From contig NZ_QZMS01000007.1 in assembly GCF_003614885.1 (NCBI RefSeq), forward strand, positions 1,736,001 to 1,800,000: a stretch of 64,000 nucleotides of DNA, given 5' to 3'. Under the pieces are notes generated by a model. The model was not told the origin of the DNA. It saw only the letters and a list, made by a program, of their open reading frames with translations, and did not search any database. A program made the position numbers and the translations under genes. Positions within the stretch are counted from its first letter, which is position 1; every line of letters starts with the position of its first letter. The stretch comes from Photobacterium salinisoli. Lineage in GTDB: Bacteria > Pseudomonadota > Gammaproteobacteria > Enterobacterales > Vibrionaceae. Below are positions 46,265 through 54,779 of the stretch, one piece after another.

Positions 46265-47116
46265 ATGTCCTATCAATGTCCTCTCTGCCATGAGCCACTT
46301 CAACATCAGCAACATCAATGGCGTTGTGAAAATAACCATCAGTTTGATCAGGCAAAGGAAGGATATGTGAACTTAATGCCTGTTCATCATAAAAGCTCAA
46401 AAAACCCTGGCGATAACAAAGAGATGATGCAGGCAAGAAGACAATTTCTTGAAGCCAATCACTACCGCTTGATGAGAGATCATGTCAGTAAACTGCTGGC
46501 TGAGCACCTGCCGGAGAACAGCGAAAAAGTGCTGGATATCGGCTGTGGAGAAGGCTATTACACCTCATCTTTTACGGCTCTGAGCGCCAGCCATCCCAGT
46601 CTGGAAGTGCACGGACTGGACATCTCCAAAGTGGCCGTTCGTTATGCCGCCAAACGCTACCCGGATTGCCATTTCTGTGTCGCCTCCAGCCACAGGCTGC
46701 CGTTCGCCGACCATAGTCTGGATGCCATGGTACGCATTTATGCGCCATGTAAAGCAGAAGAAATTGTCCGGACACTGAAACCCGGCGCAATATTAATCAC
46801 TGTGACGCCCGCTCCGCGGCACTTGTATCAGCTGAAAGCACTCATTTATGCCGACGTCAGGCTACATGATACGCAGCCTGAGATTTTGCCGGGTATGTCG
46901 TTGGTGCAGGAAGAACAGTTGCATTACACCATGCACTTAAATGGCACTGAAGCAACGGCACTGATGCAGATGACACCGTTTGCCTGGAAGACCAGCGACG
47001 AGGTCTGGCAGCACCTGGCGCAGCAACACGCCTTCAGCTGCGAGGCAGATTTCACCCTGCGTGTTTACCGAAAAAACACCGCCGGGGATGACGCCGAACA
47101 GGGTAATTGCAACTAA
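46265..47116 (+). CDS. rlmA: 23S rRNA (guanine-745 N1)-methyltransferase
   Basis: RlmA methylates G745 in helix 35 of 23S rRNA. The protein has 283 residues (E. coli 269). The N-terminal zinc finger CPLCHEPLQHQQHQWRCENNHQFD has the CX2C and CX3-4H ligands. It is followed by AKEGYVNLMPVHHKSSKNPGDNKEMMQARRQFLEANHY, the family signature, and the SAM-binding motif VLDIGCGEGYYTS. The C-terminus is slightly longer than usual. A candidate Fur box for the downstream gene overlaps its stop codon. Confidence 0.95.
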   Translation: MSYQCPLCHEPLQHQQHQWRCENNHQFDQAKEGYVNLMPVHHKSSKNPGDNKEMMQARRQFLEANHYRLMRDHVSKLLAEHLPENSEKVLDIGCGEGYYTSSFTALSASHPSLEVHGLDISKVAVRYAAKRYPDCHFCVASSHRLPFADHSLDAMVRIYAPCKAEEIVRTLKPGAILITVTPAPRHLYQLKALIYADVRLHDTQPEILPGMSLVQEEQLHYTMHLNGTEATALMQMTPFAWKTSDEVWQHLAQQHAFSCEADFTLRVYRKNTAGDDAEQGNCN

Positions 47117-47124
47117 TTCTCATT
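47106..47124. promoter_or_regulatory. Candidate Fur box upstream of the chaN-like gene
   Basis: ATTGCAACTAATTCTCATT on the plus strand, read as AATGAGAATTAGTTGCAAT on the other, matches 14 of 19 positions of an AATGATAAT-TATTATCATT type Fur consensus. It is 120 bases upstream of a lipoprotein gene of the iron-regulated ChaN family, which makes the match biologically plausible. It overlaps the rlmA stop. Confidence 0.45.
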
Positions 47125-47243
47125 TCTATTGAGTCTGTCGTCAGTCTTCAATATCATACGGCCCATGACATAACCCGCTGAAGCTATCATACTGATTCTT
47201 AATATAAGCCCGGTATGCATGCTTCAGACAAAGGATGGTATAC

Positions 47244-48200
47244 ATGAAGACTGGCTACGCTATGCTATTAGCCGCCCTGCTGAGTGGCTGCGCCACACAG
47301 CCAACATCAAGCACGACAACGGCTGCAACTCCTCCAACTCTGTACGATTACACCATTCGTTCTCCATCCGGCACCGAAATGACGGAACAAGCCCTGGCAA
47401 ATGCGCTGTCCGATGCAGATATCGTACTGGTAGGCGAGTGGCACAGCCATCCGGGCACTCACCTGCTGCAAGCCCGGCTGCTGGCGGCACTGTATGCCAA
47501 TAACCCCAGACTGGCTTTGTCGATGGAGCAGTTTACCCGCGACAAACAACAGATCGTCGACCAGTTCCTTCACGGCGAAATCGGTGAACAGGTACTGATC
47601 AGGCAGGGCAATGCCTGGCCGAATTATGAATCCGATTACCGTCCCCTGGTCGATTTTGCACGCCAGCATCAGCTGGATGTCATTGCCGCCAATGCCCCGA
47701 AATCTATCGTCCGCTGTGTCGGTCGTTACGGGGCCGATTACCTGAATCGACTGCCTGCCGCTGAACGAAAATGGGTAGCACAGTCACTTACGCTGAAAAA
47801 TGACAAGTACAAAGAGAAATTCACTAAATCTATGCACCATGGTGATCCTAGCCAGTCTGAACGACAATTTGCCGCCCAGACCAGTTGGGACGACACCATG
47901 GCTGAAAGCATGGTTAACTACCTGCAAGCTCACCCAGGCCACCAGATCATGCACGTGGCCGGGCGCTTTCACACCGCAGAAGGATTAGGGACAGCTTCCC
48001 GTATTTTTTCGCGCAATCCGGCATTAAAAGTGGTGATGGTCACCCCGGTAACCGCCGACACCCCTGTCGCCGCCGATGCACCGGATTATCAGGTTGAAGT
48101 TATGCCTCTGCCGCCCCGTTATATTCAGCAGGCCAATATGAAAGCGGCTTTCGCCCATATCGGCAAGCGCAACGATACACTTCAATGTATTGGTGAATAA
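47244..48200 (+). CDS. ChaN family lipoprotein
   Basis: A 318-residue lipoprotein of the ChaN family; Campylobacter ChaN is an outer-membrane, iron-regulated haem-binding lipoprotein. ATG 47244 is preceded by AAGGA at correct spacing. The signal peptide MKTGYAMLLAALLSGC gives the lipidated Cys at residue 16. Conserved family stretches are DADIVLVGEWHSHPGTHLLQARLLAAL, LALSMEQFTRDKQQIVDQFL, WPNYESDYRPLVDFARQ and HVAGRFHTAEGLGTA. The candidate Fur box upstream fits iron regulation. It is a single gene, followed by a hairpin at 48217-48237. Confidence 0.85.
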   Translation: MKTGYAMLLAALLSGCATQPTSSTTTAATPPTLYDYTIRSPSGTEMTEQALANALSDADIVLVGEWHSHPGTHLLQARLLAALYANNPRLALSMEQFTRDKQQIVDQFLHGEIGEQVLIRQGNAWPNYESDYRPLVDFARQHQLDVIAANAPKSIVRCVGRYGADYLNRLPAAERKWVAQSLTLKNDKYKEKFTKSMHHGDPSQSERQFAAQTSWDDTMAESMVNYLQAHPGHQIMHVAGRFHTAEGLGTASRIFSRNPALKVVMVTPVTADTPVAADAPDYQVEVMPLPPRYIQQANMKAAFAHIGKRNDTLQCIGE

Positions 48201-48216
48201 CGCCTTTTTTCTGTAA

Positions 48217-48237
48217 AGGCAGTCTGACTGACTGCCT
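48217..48237 (+). terminator. Terminator after the chaN-like gene
   Basis: AGGCAGTC (48217-48224) and GACTGCCT (48230-48237) form an 8-bp stem with a TGACT loop, followed by the T-containing CTCTTCT. Of moderate strength. Confidence 0.6.
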
Positions 48238-48616
48238 CTCTTCTGCTGAACCCTGTTCTGTCCGGATTCCCCTCCCCACCAGCGAATTGTTCATAATTCA
48301 TCCAATAGTGCAGCCGAATTCGCTCCTACTGAGCCATAGCTCATCATGCTCACAAAAATACCAATAAAAAACATGACTCTGATTTATGACCCATCAGTAT
48401 AATTTTTAGCCTATCTTTTAATGAAAACGCAAGATAAAACACCATACAAATATCCACAGACAGGTACTTAACCCCACCCAATGTTACATTGTTGTTAATT
48501 TTTGGATGTTCTTTCTTTTCTCATTGCGCTAAAACATTATGCCAATGATGGGTGTTACTGAGGGCACAGTTCGCCGACCCATCTCTGTCATCACACCAGA
48601 ACAAGGATTGCATAGT
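48238..48616. other. Leader/promoter region of the TrpXYZ-type ABC operon
   Basis: About 380 bases. The 3' part contains a stem GATGGGT (48547-48553) with ACCCATC (48577-48583) enclosing a GC-rich 23-base loop, 33 bases before the start codon. I do not recognise a known riboswitch. A spacer of AT-rich sequence lies upstream. Confidence 0.5.
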
Positions 48617-49585
48617 ATGAAGGGAAACAAATTGCTTTCGGCAGCCTGCATCGCTGCGGCGTTAGCCCTGACAGCGACACCGACCTTGGCCGAAATGGCT
48701 AAAGTGGCTGTGTCTCAGATCGTTGAACACCCGGCGCTGGACGCCACTCGCCAGGGCCTGCTGGATGGCCTGAAAGCGAAAGGCTACGAAGAAGGCAAGA
48801 ACCTGGAATTCTCCTATCAGACTGCACAGGGTAACCCTGCGATTGCGGTGCAAATCGCCAAGCAGTTTGTCGGCGAACAACCGGATGTTCTGGTGGGTAT
48901 TGCAACGCCAACCGCACAGGCACTGGCTGCAGCCACCCGTTCTATTCCCGTCGTTTTTACTGCAGTCACCGATCCTGTAGGCGCCAAACTGGTGCGTAAT
49001 GTTGATCAACCCGAGCGCAACGTCACCGGTCTGTCTGATTTATCCCCTGTTGCACAGCACGTTGCTCTGGTGAAAGAAATTCTGCCAGATGCCAAACGCA
49101 TTGGCGTCGTGTACAACCCAGGCGAGGCCAACGCCGTAGCACTGGTTGATTTGCTGCGTAAAGCCGCAAAAGAACAAGGTATGGAAGTGGTAGAAGGCAC
49201 GGCCCTGAAAAGTGCCGATGTTCAGTCAGCAGCGCAAATCGTCGCCTCAAAAGCCGATGCGCTCTACGCCCCGACAGATAACACAGTGGCCAGTGCCGTT
49301 GAAGGCTTAGTGAATGCCGGTAACCAGGCAGGCATTCCTGTTATCGGCGCCTCTACGACCTACATTGAGAGCGGTGCGCTGGCCGCACTTGGCTTTGACT
49401 ACTATCAGGTTGGCGTTCAGACAGCTGACTATGTGGATGCGTTGCTCAAAGGCACGAAAGTGTCTGAACTTCCGGTAAAAGTCGCTGTAGGTTCAGATCT
49501 GGCTCTGAACCAGAAAGCCGCCACCAAACTGAACATCACCTTCCCTCAGGCTCTGGTTGATCGCGCGACCTCTATCGCCAAATAA
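48617..49585 (+). CDS. ABC transporter substrate-binding protein, TrpX/PF04392 type
   Basis: A periplasmic receptor of a three-gene ABC importer. ATG 48617 (322 residues) is preceded by AAGGA and starts a clean signal peptide (MKGNKLLSAACIAAALALTATPTLA); the frame upstream is not family-like. The mature domain begins KVAVSQIVEHPALDATRQGLLDGLKAKGYEEGKNLEFSYQTAQGN, with VFTAVTDPVGAKLV and NVTGLSDLSPVAQHV, typical of the ABC_sub_bind family that includes predicted tryptophan transporters of Gram-positives. The substrate in proteobacteria is unproven. A 9-bp hairpin separates it from the permease gene. Confidence 0.85.
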   Translation: MKGNKLLSAACIAAALALTATPTLAEMAKVAVSQIVEHPALDATRQGLLDGLKAKGYEEGKNLEFSYQTAQGNPAIAVQIAKQFVGEQPDVLVGIATPTAQALAAATRSIPVVFTAVTDPVGAKLVRNVDQPERNVTGLSDLSPVAQHVALVKEILPDAKRIGVVYNPGEANAVALVDLLRKAAKEQGMEVVEGTALKSADVQSAAQIVASKADALYAPTDNTVASAVEGLVNAGNQAGIPVIGASTTYIESGALAALGFDYYQVGVQTADYVDALLKGTKVSELPVKVAVGSDLALNQKAATKLNITFPQALVDRATSIAK

Positions 49586-49601
49586 CCTTACCTCTCTATC
49601 G

Positions 49602-49625
49602 GGCACCGGCGTTCCAGCCGGTGCC
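49602..49625 (+). other. Intercistronic stem-loop between binding-protein and permease genes
   Basis: GGCACCGGC (49602-49610) pairs perfectly with GCCGGTGCC (49617-49625) across a 6-base loop, with no T-run. It probably stabilises the upstream binding-protein mRNA rather than terminating. Confidence 0.6.
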
Positions 49626-49647
49626 AGCAAGGAATAAGGAGTTGTAG

Positions 49648-50574
49648 ATGTCTTTCTTTGCTTTGATCGGTACCTTAGAAATCGGCCTGGTTTACGGCTT
49701 GGTTGCTCTGGGGGTTTACCTGACGTTTCGGGTACTGGATTTTCCGGATCTGTCTGTCGATGGCAGTTTTCCAATGGGGGCCGCCGTGGCTGCAACAGCC
49801 ATAGTGGCTGGTGTGAATCCGTGGATGGCCACAATGCTGGCGATTCTGGCCGGCGGTATGTGTGGCCTGGTGACAGCCTTTCTGGCAGTACGTTGCGGTA
49901 TCTTGCACTTACTGGCCAGTATTCTGACCATGATTGCTGCTTTCTCTATCAATATCCGCATTATGGGCCGGCCAAACCTGGCCTTGCTGGGTGACGATAC
50001 TATCCTGACCCCATTCGAAAATTTTGCCTTCGAGACTGGGCTGGATGCCGGCCTGGTGCGCCTGGCTGTCATTCTGGCACTGGTAATATTCAGCGGCTGG
50101 TTCGTTACCCGACTGCTGGCCAGTGACTTCGGCCTCGGCCTGCGCGCCACGGGTGTCAACAGCCGTATGGTAAGCGCACAAGGGGGCAGTACGGCTCTGT
50201 ATACCTATTTTGGCCTTGCGCTGTCGAATGCGTTTGTCGGCTTCTCCGGCGCTCTGTTCGCACAAACCAATAACTTTGCCGATGTTACCTCGGGTGTGGG
50301 CACGATAGTCGTGGGTCTGGCCGCGGTTATTCTGGGTCAGACTCTGATCCCGGGCCGCAAGATCTGGGTGGCCGTGGTGGCGGTGATTTTAGGCTCAGTG
50401 CTCTACCGCCTGGCGGTTGCGTTTGCCCTGAGCAGTGGCATGTTCGGTCTGCAGGCGTCGGATCTGAACCTGATCACTGCTGTGCTGGTCGCGCTAGCTC
50501 TGATTGCACCTAAAATGAAGCGCAATTTTCAGCGCAAAAAGAAGCAAACCGTCGCCGCAAAGAAGCTAGCGTAA
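49648..50574 (+). CDS. ABC transporter permease, TrpY/branched-chain-amino-acid permease family
   Basis: The inner-membrane subunit of the importer. The protein has 308 residues with about eight to ten hydrophobic segments. Family features are the start SFFALIGTLEIGLVYGLVALGVYLTFRVLDFPDLSVDGSFPMGAA, the GLRATGVNSRMVSAQGGST loop (coupling region) and TSGVGTIVVGLAAVILGQTL. A strongly basic tail follows (KMKRNFQRKKKQTVAAKKLA). AAGGAG lies nine bases before the ATG. It is the middle gene of the operon. Confidence 0.88.
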   Translation: MSFFALIGTLEIGLVYGLVALGVYLTFRVLDFPDLSVDGSFPMGAAVAATAIVAGVNPWMATMLAILAGGMCGLVTAFLAVRCGILHLLASILTMIAAFSINIRIMGRPNLALLGDDTILTPFENFAFETGLDAGLVRLAVILALVIFSGWFVTRLLASDFGLGLRATGVNSRMVSAQGGSTALYTYFGLALSNAFVGFSGALFAQTNNFADVTSGVGTIVVGLAAVILGQTLIPGRKIWVAVVAVILGSVLYRLAVAFALSSGMFGLQASDLNLITAVLVALALIAPKMKRNFQRKKKQTVAAKKLA

Positions 50575-50598
50575 GCCGGAAAAGAAGGTAGTAACTCT

Positions 50599-51393
50599 AT
50601 GATTGAACTTAATAATATCCGCGTTACCTTCAATGAAGGCACCATTTTGGAAAATCAGGCCCTGCGCGGGGTTAACCTGACAGTGCCCGAGCGCCAGTTT
50701 GTCACTGTTATCGGCTCGAACGGTGCCGGTAAATCAACCCTGCTCGGTGCAATCAGCGGTGAAACGCCGATGTCAGACGGCAAGGTGGTCATTAATGGTG
50801 TCGACGTCACCAGCAAGGCCGTGCACGAAAGGGCACAATATGCTGCCCGCGTATTTCAGGATCCGCTGGCTGGCACCTGTGCTTCGCTCACGATTGAAGA
50901 AAACATGGCGCTGGCCGTTCAGCGTGGCAGTCGCCGCACCTGGAAGCTGGCGTTATCTTCCCAGCGTCGTAAGCTGTTTCAGGAACGTATCAGTATTCTG
51001 GGACTGGGATTGGAAGACAGACTGAGCGACAGTATCGGCTTGCTTTCCGGCGGCCAGCGTCAGGCGGTAAGCCTGGTCATGGCAACACTGGCTGACAGTA
51101 AACTCTTACTGCTGGACGAGCATACCGCCGCGCTCGATCCACGTATGGCCGCTTTCGTGCTGGAGCTGACCAAACGGGTGGTCGAAGAATTCGATCTGAC
51201 CGTTCTGATGGTTACCCACTCGATGAAAGACGCGCTGGCATACGGGGATCGTACCGTGATGCTGCACCAGGGCAATATAGTGCTGGATGTGGACGGACAG
51301 GAACGCGCTGATATGGACGTGAAACACTTGCTCGATATGTTCAGTAAAGTGCGTGGCGAAGAGCTGGCCGATGACAGCCTGTTGCTGAGCTGA
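50599..51393 (+). CDS. ABC transporter ATP-binding protein, TrpZ-like
   Basis: The ATPase subunit of the importer. The protein has 264 residues. It has Walker A GSNGAGKST, signature LSGGQRQAVSLVMA, Walker B LLLLDEHTAALDP (His in place of the usual Pro, common in this subgroup) and switch VTHSMKDAL. It follows the permease gene by 24 bases and ends the operon, with an intrinsic terminator 28 bases after the stop. Together with the two preceding genes it forms a complete importer. Confidence 0.9.
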   Translation: MIELNNIRVTFNEGTILENQALRGVNLTVPERQFVTVIGSNGAGKSTLLGAISGETPMSDGKVVINGVDVTSKAVHERAQYAARVFQDPLAGTCASLTIEENMALAVQRGSRRTWKLALSSQRRKLFQERISILGLGLEDRLSDSIGLLSGGQRQAVSLVMATLADSKLLLLDEHTAALDPRMAAFVLELTKRVVEEFDLTVLMVTHSMKDALAYGDRTVMLHQGNIVLDVDGQERADMDVKHLLDMFSKVRGEELADDSLLLS

Positions 51394-51420
51394 CTGATAC
51401 AAGTTTGCCCTAACACACTA

Positions 51421-51446
51421 AAAAGGCGGGATCTCCCGCCTTTTTT
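51421..51446. terminator. Terminator shared by the ABC operon and the secreted-protein gene
   Basis: AAAAGGCGGG (51421-51430), loop ATCT, CCCGCC (51435-51440) plus TTTTTT. The T-run covers the minus-strand stop codon of the converging gene. Confidence 0.9.
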
Positions 51447-53106
51447 ATTCGTCTGACTCTGCTTTTTGTAAAACTGCCCCTTCATAACCCCCGAGCTCAA
51501 TGTAATTCATCGGCTCGCTGGTGGTGCCGTCGTAAAAAATCCGGATATAGGTGCCCGGCAGGGAAATACGCATCGGTTTCGCCGCCAGAAACCGGCTCTG
51601 ACCCGCTTGCTGAACGGCCCGGTAAAGCACCAGCCCCTGCTCATAGCGGCGGGCAATCACCCCCTCTGCGGGCTGTTTGCCAAACCAGCCCGTGCGGTAC
51701 AGCCAGAACCAGTGAGCAGGGGCTACCTTGTAGCTGCCCAGCACAGAACCGCGGCTGTTCCCACTCAGCGGCTCAGCCTGCCACCAGACAGGCTTATACC
51801 CTTTGGGTGCGGATACCGGGTCGCCTAAGTCCACCTTGAGCATGGCAACAGGCTGATACACCCAGTTTTTGGGCAGACCTGGCCGGTACCAGTCCCGCAT
51901 ACTGGTATTGGTACTATCAACGCTCAGGCTGTCGCCCCAGTTGTGATAGAAAGTCTGGCCCGGCAAATTGAACAGGTAATAGAGTGCCAGCCCGGTTTCA
52001 ACATCCTGCTGCCAGGCCCTTTCATCTCCCGGGTGCAAATAGCTGTGACCATCACGCATCGACACCATCAACACACTATTGGCCCCTTCGGCACTCAGAG
52101 CAAAATGTTGCCAGCTTTGCTGAATGCGGCCCAGCCCCATAGCCGGTGTGATAAAACGAGGACGCACCCAGAGATCAACCTTTGAGCGCAATGGCGCGGA
52201 AACCGCTTCATCGGGCCATAGCGCCAGCCCGGATGCGGATACGGCCAGAAGAGCAGGATCGAGCTGTTGCTTTAACTGACCGAGAAAATCAACCAGTTGT
52301 GCCAGATACCGCTCTTCTGCTTCCGGAGTTCCGGCCTGTAATGACAATTCAAGGATCTGCCCGCCACTCACTACCGGCAGAACATCAGGCCCGAGCAAAG
52401 GTCTCAGACGCGGGGTGTAACCGCCATCGGCTGCCAACTGCCGCCAGTGATAGCGATACCAGTTGATCAGCAGTGCCCGAACGGCTGGGTCTGAGAGGTT
52501 TGTCCGAAAAGTGCAGACGCCGCCCTGCAGCCTTCCTGTCAGCAATACCCGGGCCTGATACGCAAACCGGGCGCTGGCCAGAGGGTTCAGCCGCTGCTGG
52601 TATTCCGCGTCACTGAGTTGCCCGTTATTGTCTGTATCGTTCACAGGATCCCAGCCCGGTACGGTCAGGGTATCCGCTGTCCGGCTCAGCCAGGGCTTGG
52701 CTTCCAGCAGGCTGTCTGATTGCAGGTTGCTACTTTTGAGCGACAGCCGGGTATCCTGCGCAAAATGCAGAAAGACGCTTTCCGGATCCAGACCATTCTC
52801 GCTGGCTTGCTGAGCCAGCCAGCGCTGTTGCTCATCAGGTTCACAGGACAGACTCTGAGCGCGAAACGGTAACAGTGCTGTGCTCGCTTCATTCAGCGTT
52901 GTGGATTGCCAGTTCCCCAAAATCAGATCTGCATGGCGAAACTCCCAGCGCCGGACCGCTTCAGCAGAGTCAAACCGTGAGGTCGACAGCGGCTCTTCCC
53001 ACCCTCCTGGGGTCAGCCAGGCACTGCCAGTCGACGGGTACACCTGCGCCCGGGCAGCGCTGGCCAGCATCAGCAAAACAACAAAGATCACAGTCACTTT
53101 CAGCAT
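51445..53106 (-). CDS. Secreted protein of unknown function with an EF-hand loop
   Basis: A 553-residue exported protein I cannot assign to a named family. It has a signal peptide MLKVTVIFVVLLMLASAARA. Residues 157-168 (DTDNNGQLSDAE) fit an EF-hand or dockerin calcium loop, with Asp/Asn at 1, 3 and 5, Gly at 6 and Glu at 12. The region at about 225-400 has patterns reminiscent of a glycoside-hydrolase-like barrel (GGYTPRLRPLLGPDVLPVVSGGQ, DPALLAVSASGLALWPDEA, KVDLWVRPRFITPAMG, YYLFNLPGQTFYHNWGD). The C-terminal 100 residues look beta-rich. A role in polysaccharide binding or hydrolysis is only a guess. It is a single gene between the ABC operon and pgpA. Confidence 0.7.
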   Translation of the reverse strand: MLKVTVIFVVLLMLASAARAQVYPSTGSAWLTPGGWEEPLSTSRFDSAEAVRRWEFRHADLILGNWQSTTLNEASTALLPFRAQSLSCEPDEQQRWLAQQASENGLDPESVFLHFAQDTRLSLKSSNLQSDSLLEAKPWLSRTADTLTVPGWDPVNDTDNNGQLSDAEYQQRLNPLASARFAYQARVLLTGRLQGGVCTFRTNLSDPAVRALLINWYRYHWRQLAADGGYTPRLRPLLGPDVLPVVSGGQILELSLQAGTPEAEERYLAQLVDFLGQLKQQLDPALLAVSASGLALWPDEAVSAPLRSKVDLWVRPRFITPAMGLGRIQQSWQHFALSAEGANSVLMVSMRDGHSYLHPGDERAWQQDVETGLALYYLFNLPGQTFYHNWGDSLSVDSTNTSMRDWYRPGLPKNWVYQPVAMLKVDLGDPVSAPKGYKPVWWQAEPLSGNSRGSVLGSYKVAPAHWFWLYRTGWFGKQPAEGVIARRYEQGLVLYRAVQQAGQSRFLAAKPMRISLPGTYIRIFYDGTTSEPMNYIELGGYEGAVLQKAESDE

Positions 53107-53186
53107 CTTATTCTCCCAGGATACTCTCCCTGGTTCAGCTTAAGAATAGTGCCAATCGCGCAGTGAAGTTGGGTTAAAAATTGGAC

Positions 53187-53211
53187 AAAAAAAACCGTGC
53201 AATTTGCACGG
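53187..53211 (-). terminator. Terminator of the nus/rib operon after pgpA
   Basis: CCGTGCA (53195-53201) pairs with TGCACGG (53205-53211). On the minus strand it is followed by eight U (A-run at 53187-53194). Confidence 0.88.
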
Positions 53212-53241
53212 CTTGAGGGTTTTACTTGCGGTGAACCGCGG

Positions 53242-53727
53242 TTACCAGCCCATCCAGTGACCCACGCCCCACAGGGTGATCATGGCCATAAAGCCAGCAA
53301 GGATGTCATCGATCATGATGCCCAGTCCGCCGTGGACATTCTTATCCAGCCAGCTGATCGGCCAGGGTTTTACCATGTCGAAAAAGCGAAACAGTATGAA
53401 ACCGCTGACCACCCAGGGCAAGCTCATAGGCGGAGCAATGGCCATGGTGATCCAAAAACCGACAAATTCGTCCCAGACGATGCTGCCGTGGTCATGCACG
53501 CCCATGTCCTGGGCGGTATGGCGACAAATCAGCACCCCAATCACAGCCGCCGCCAGTGTTATCCCGATATAGGCCGCATAAGGAAGCTGAACCAGCAGGT
53601 AATAGAACGGGACAGATGCCAGTGTGCCGACAGTTCCCGGAACCACAGGAGACAGGCCGCTGCCAAATCCCGTGGCCAGCAAATGCCAGGGATTGCTTAA
53701 TTTGATATACAGTTTGGGATCTCGCAC
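53242..53727 (-). CDS. pgpA: Phosphatidylglycerophosphatase A
   Basis: A membrane phosphatase that dephosphorylates phosphatidylglycerol phosphate in phospholipid synthesis. The protein has 161 residues. Conserved elements are NPWHLLATGFGSGLSPVVPGTVGTLASVP, ICRHTAQDMGVHDHGSIVWDEFVGFWITM (acidic and His residues of the active site) and FRFFDMVKPWPISWLDKNVHGGLGIMIDDILAG. It begins three bases after the thiL stop and ends the cluster. The thiL-pgpA pair is conserved in gammaproteobacteria. Confidence 0.95.
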   Translation of the reverse strand: MRDPKLYIKLSNPWHLLATGFGSGLSPVVPGTVGTLASVPFYYLLVQLPYAAYIGITLAAAVIGVLICRHTAQDMGVHDHGSIVWDEFVGFWITMAIAPPMSLPWVVSGFILFRFFDMVKPWPISWLDKNVHGGLGIMIDDILAGFMAMITLWGVGHWMGW

Positions 53728-53730
53728 TAC

Positions 53731-54708
53731 TTACCCCGAAAAATGATCATATCCATGTAACTGCCAGTCTATTTGCAGTCCGTTTCGCTCAAGGACGGCG
53801 CTGCTGCCAGGCCGGATCTGACCGATACAGGTCGCTTTTACTCCGGCATGAGACAAAGCAACATCCAACGTACCGCGATTATGGGCAGGTACAGTGAAGC
53901 ACAGCTCGTACTCTTCGCCGCTGGTCAGTGCCATCTTGATGGCCGCCTCTTTGTCTCCGCCACAAAATGCCACCAGCTCGGGTGACAATGGCAGACTGTC
54001 TACATCTATCACAGCCCCCACCCGGGAGCGGGTCAGGATATGCCCCAAATCGGCAATCAGCCCATCGGAGATATCCAGAGCTGCAGAGGCTATGCCCCGC
54101 AATGCCTGGCCGGCCAGCACCCGCGGCTGAGGTTGATAATGGCGATTAAGCAGATGCTCAGCCAATGCTGAATCACTATGCTTTGCCTGCTCAAGCAATA
54201 CCGCCAGCCCTGCTGCACTGTCGCCAAGACAGCCGGTGACATAAATCCAGTCTCCGGAACCAGCCCCGTGCCGGGTCAGCGCTTGTCCGTGAGGCACAAA
54301 TCCCTGCACAGTCAGTGTCAGGCTCAGCGGGCCTTTGGTGGTATCCCCGCCAATCAGCTGCACCTGATAGTAATCGGCCATCTCAAAAAAGCCCTCACAG
54401 AACCGGGCTAACCAGGCTTCGTCGGCTTCCGGCAAGGTCAGTGCCAGAGAGACCCAGGCAGGTGTTGCGCCCATGGCCGCCAAATCACTTAAGTTCGCCG
54501 CCAAGGCCTTTTTAGCCAGCAGCGAAGGATCCATACCGGGCAGGAAATGGTTACCACAGACCAGTGAGTCGGTACTGACCGCAAGGTGGCTACCCGCAGG
54601 TACCTCAAGCAAGGCACAGTCGTCACCGATTGCCAGCGTAACATCTCGCCGTTGTACCGGCTGGCGGGCAAAATAACGGGCTATCAAATCAAATTCATTA
54701 CTAGCCAT
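53731..54708 (-). CDS. thiL: Thiamine-monophosphate kinase
   Basis: ThiL phosphorylates thiamine monophosphate to the active cofactor thiamine pyrophosphate. The protein has 325 residues (E. coli 325). It starts SNEFDLIARYFARQP and has ATP/Mg-binding VTLAIGDDCALLEVPAGSHLAVSTDSLV, LAANLSDLAAMGATPAWVSLALTLPE and LIGGDTTKGPLSLTLTVQGF. It follows nusB after 71 bases, and that gap contains a perfect intrinsic terminator, so thiL-pgpA may depend on read-through or on a promoter inside nusB. Confidence 0.96.
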   Translation of the reverse strand: MASNEFDLIARYFARQPVQRRDVTLAIGDDCALLEVPAGSHLAVSTDSLVCGNHFLPGMDPSLLAKKALAANLSDLAAMGATPAWVSLALTLPEADEAWLARFCEGFFEMADYYQVQLIGGDTTKGPLSLTLTVQGFVPHGQALTRHGAGSGDWIYVTGCLGDSAAGLAVLLEQAKHSDSALAEHLLNRHYQPQPRVLAGQALRGIASAALDISDGLIADLGHILTRSRVGAVIDVDSLPLSPELVAFCGGDKEAAIKMALTSGEEYELCFTVPAHNRGTLDVALSHAGVKATCIGQIRPGSSAVLERNGLQIDWQLHGYDHFSG

Positions 54709-54737
54709 AGGAGGTCAAGTCGTTTGCTGAAACTCAG

Positions 54738-54761
54738 AAAAAAGGCCAGCAGAGCTGGCCT
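54738..54761 (-). terminator. Intrinsic terminator between nusB and thiL
   Basis: On the minus strand AGGCCAGC (54761-54754), loop TCT, GCTGGCCT (54750-54743), then a run of six U. It is a full terminator inside an otherwise continuous gene cluster. Confidence 0.85.
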
Positions 54762-54779
54762 CAGTTCGCATCAGAGCGA

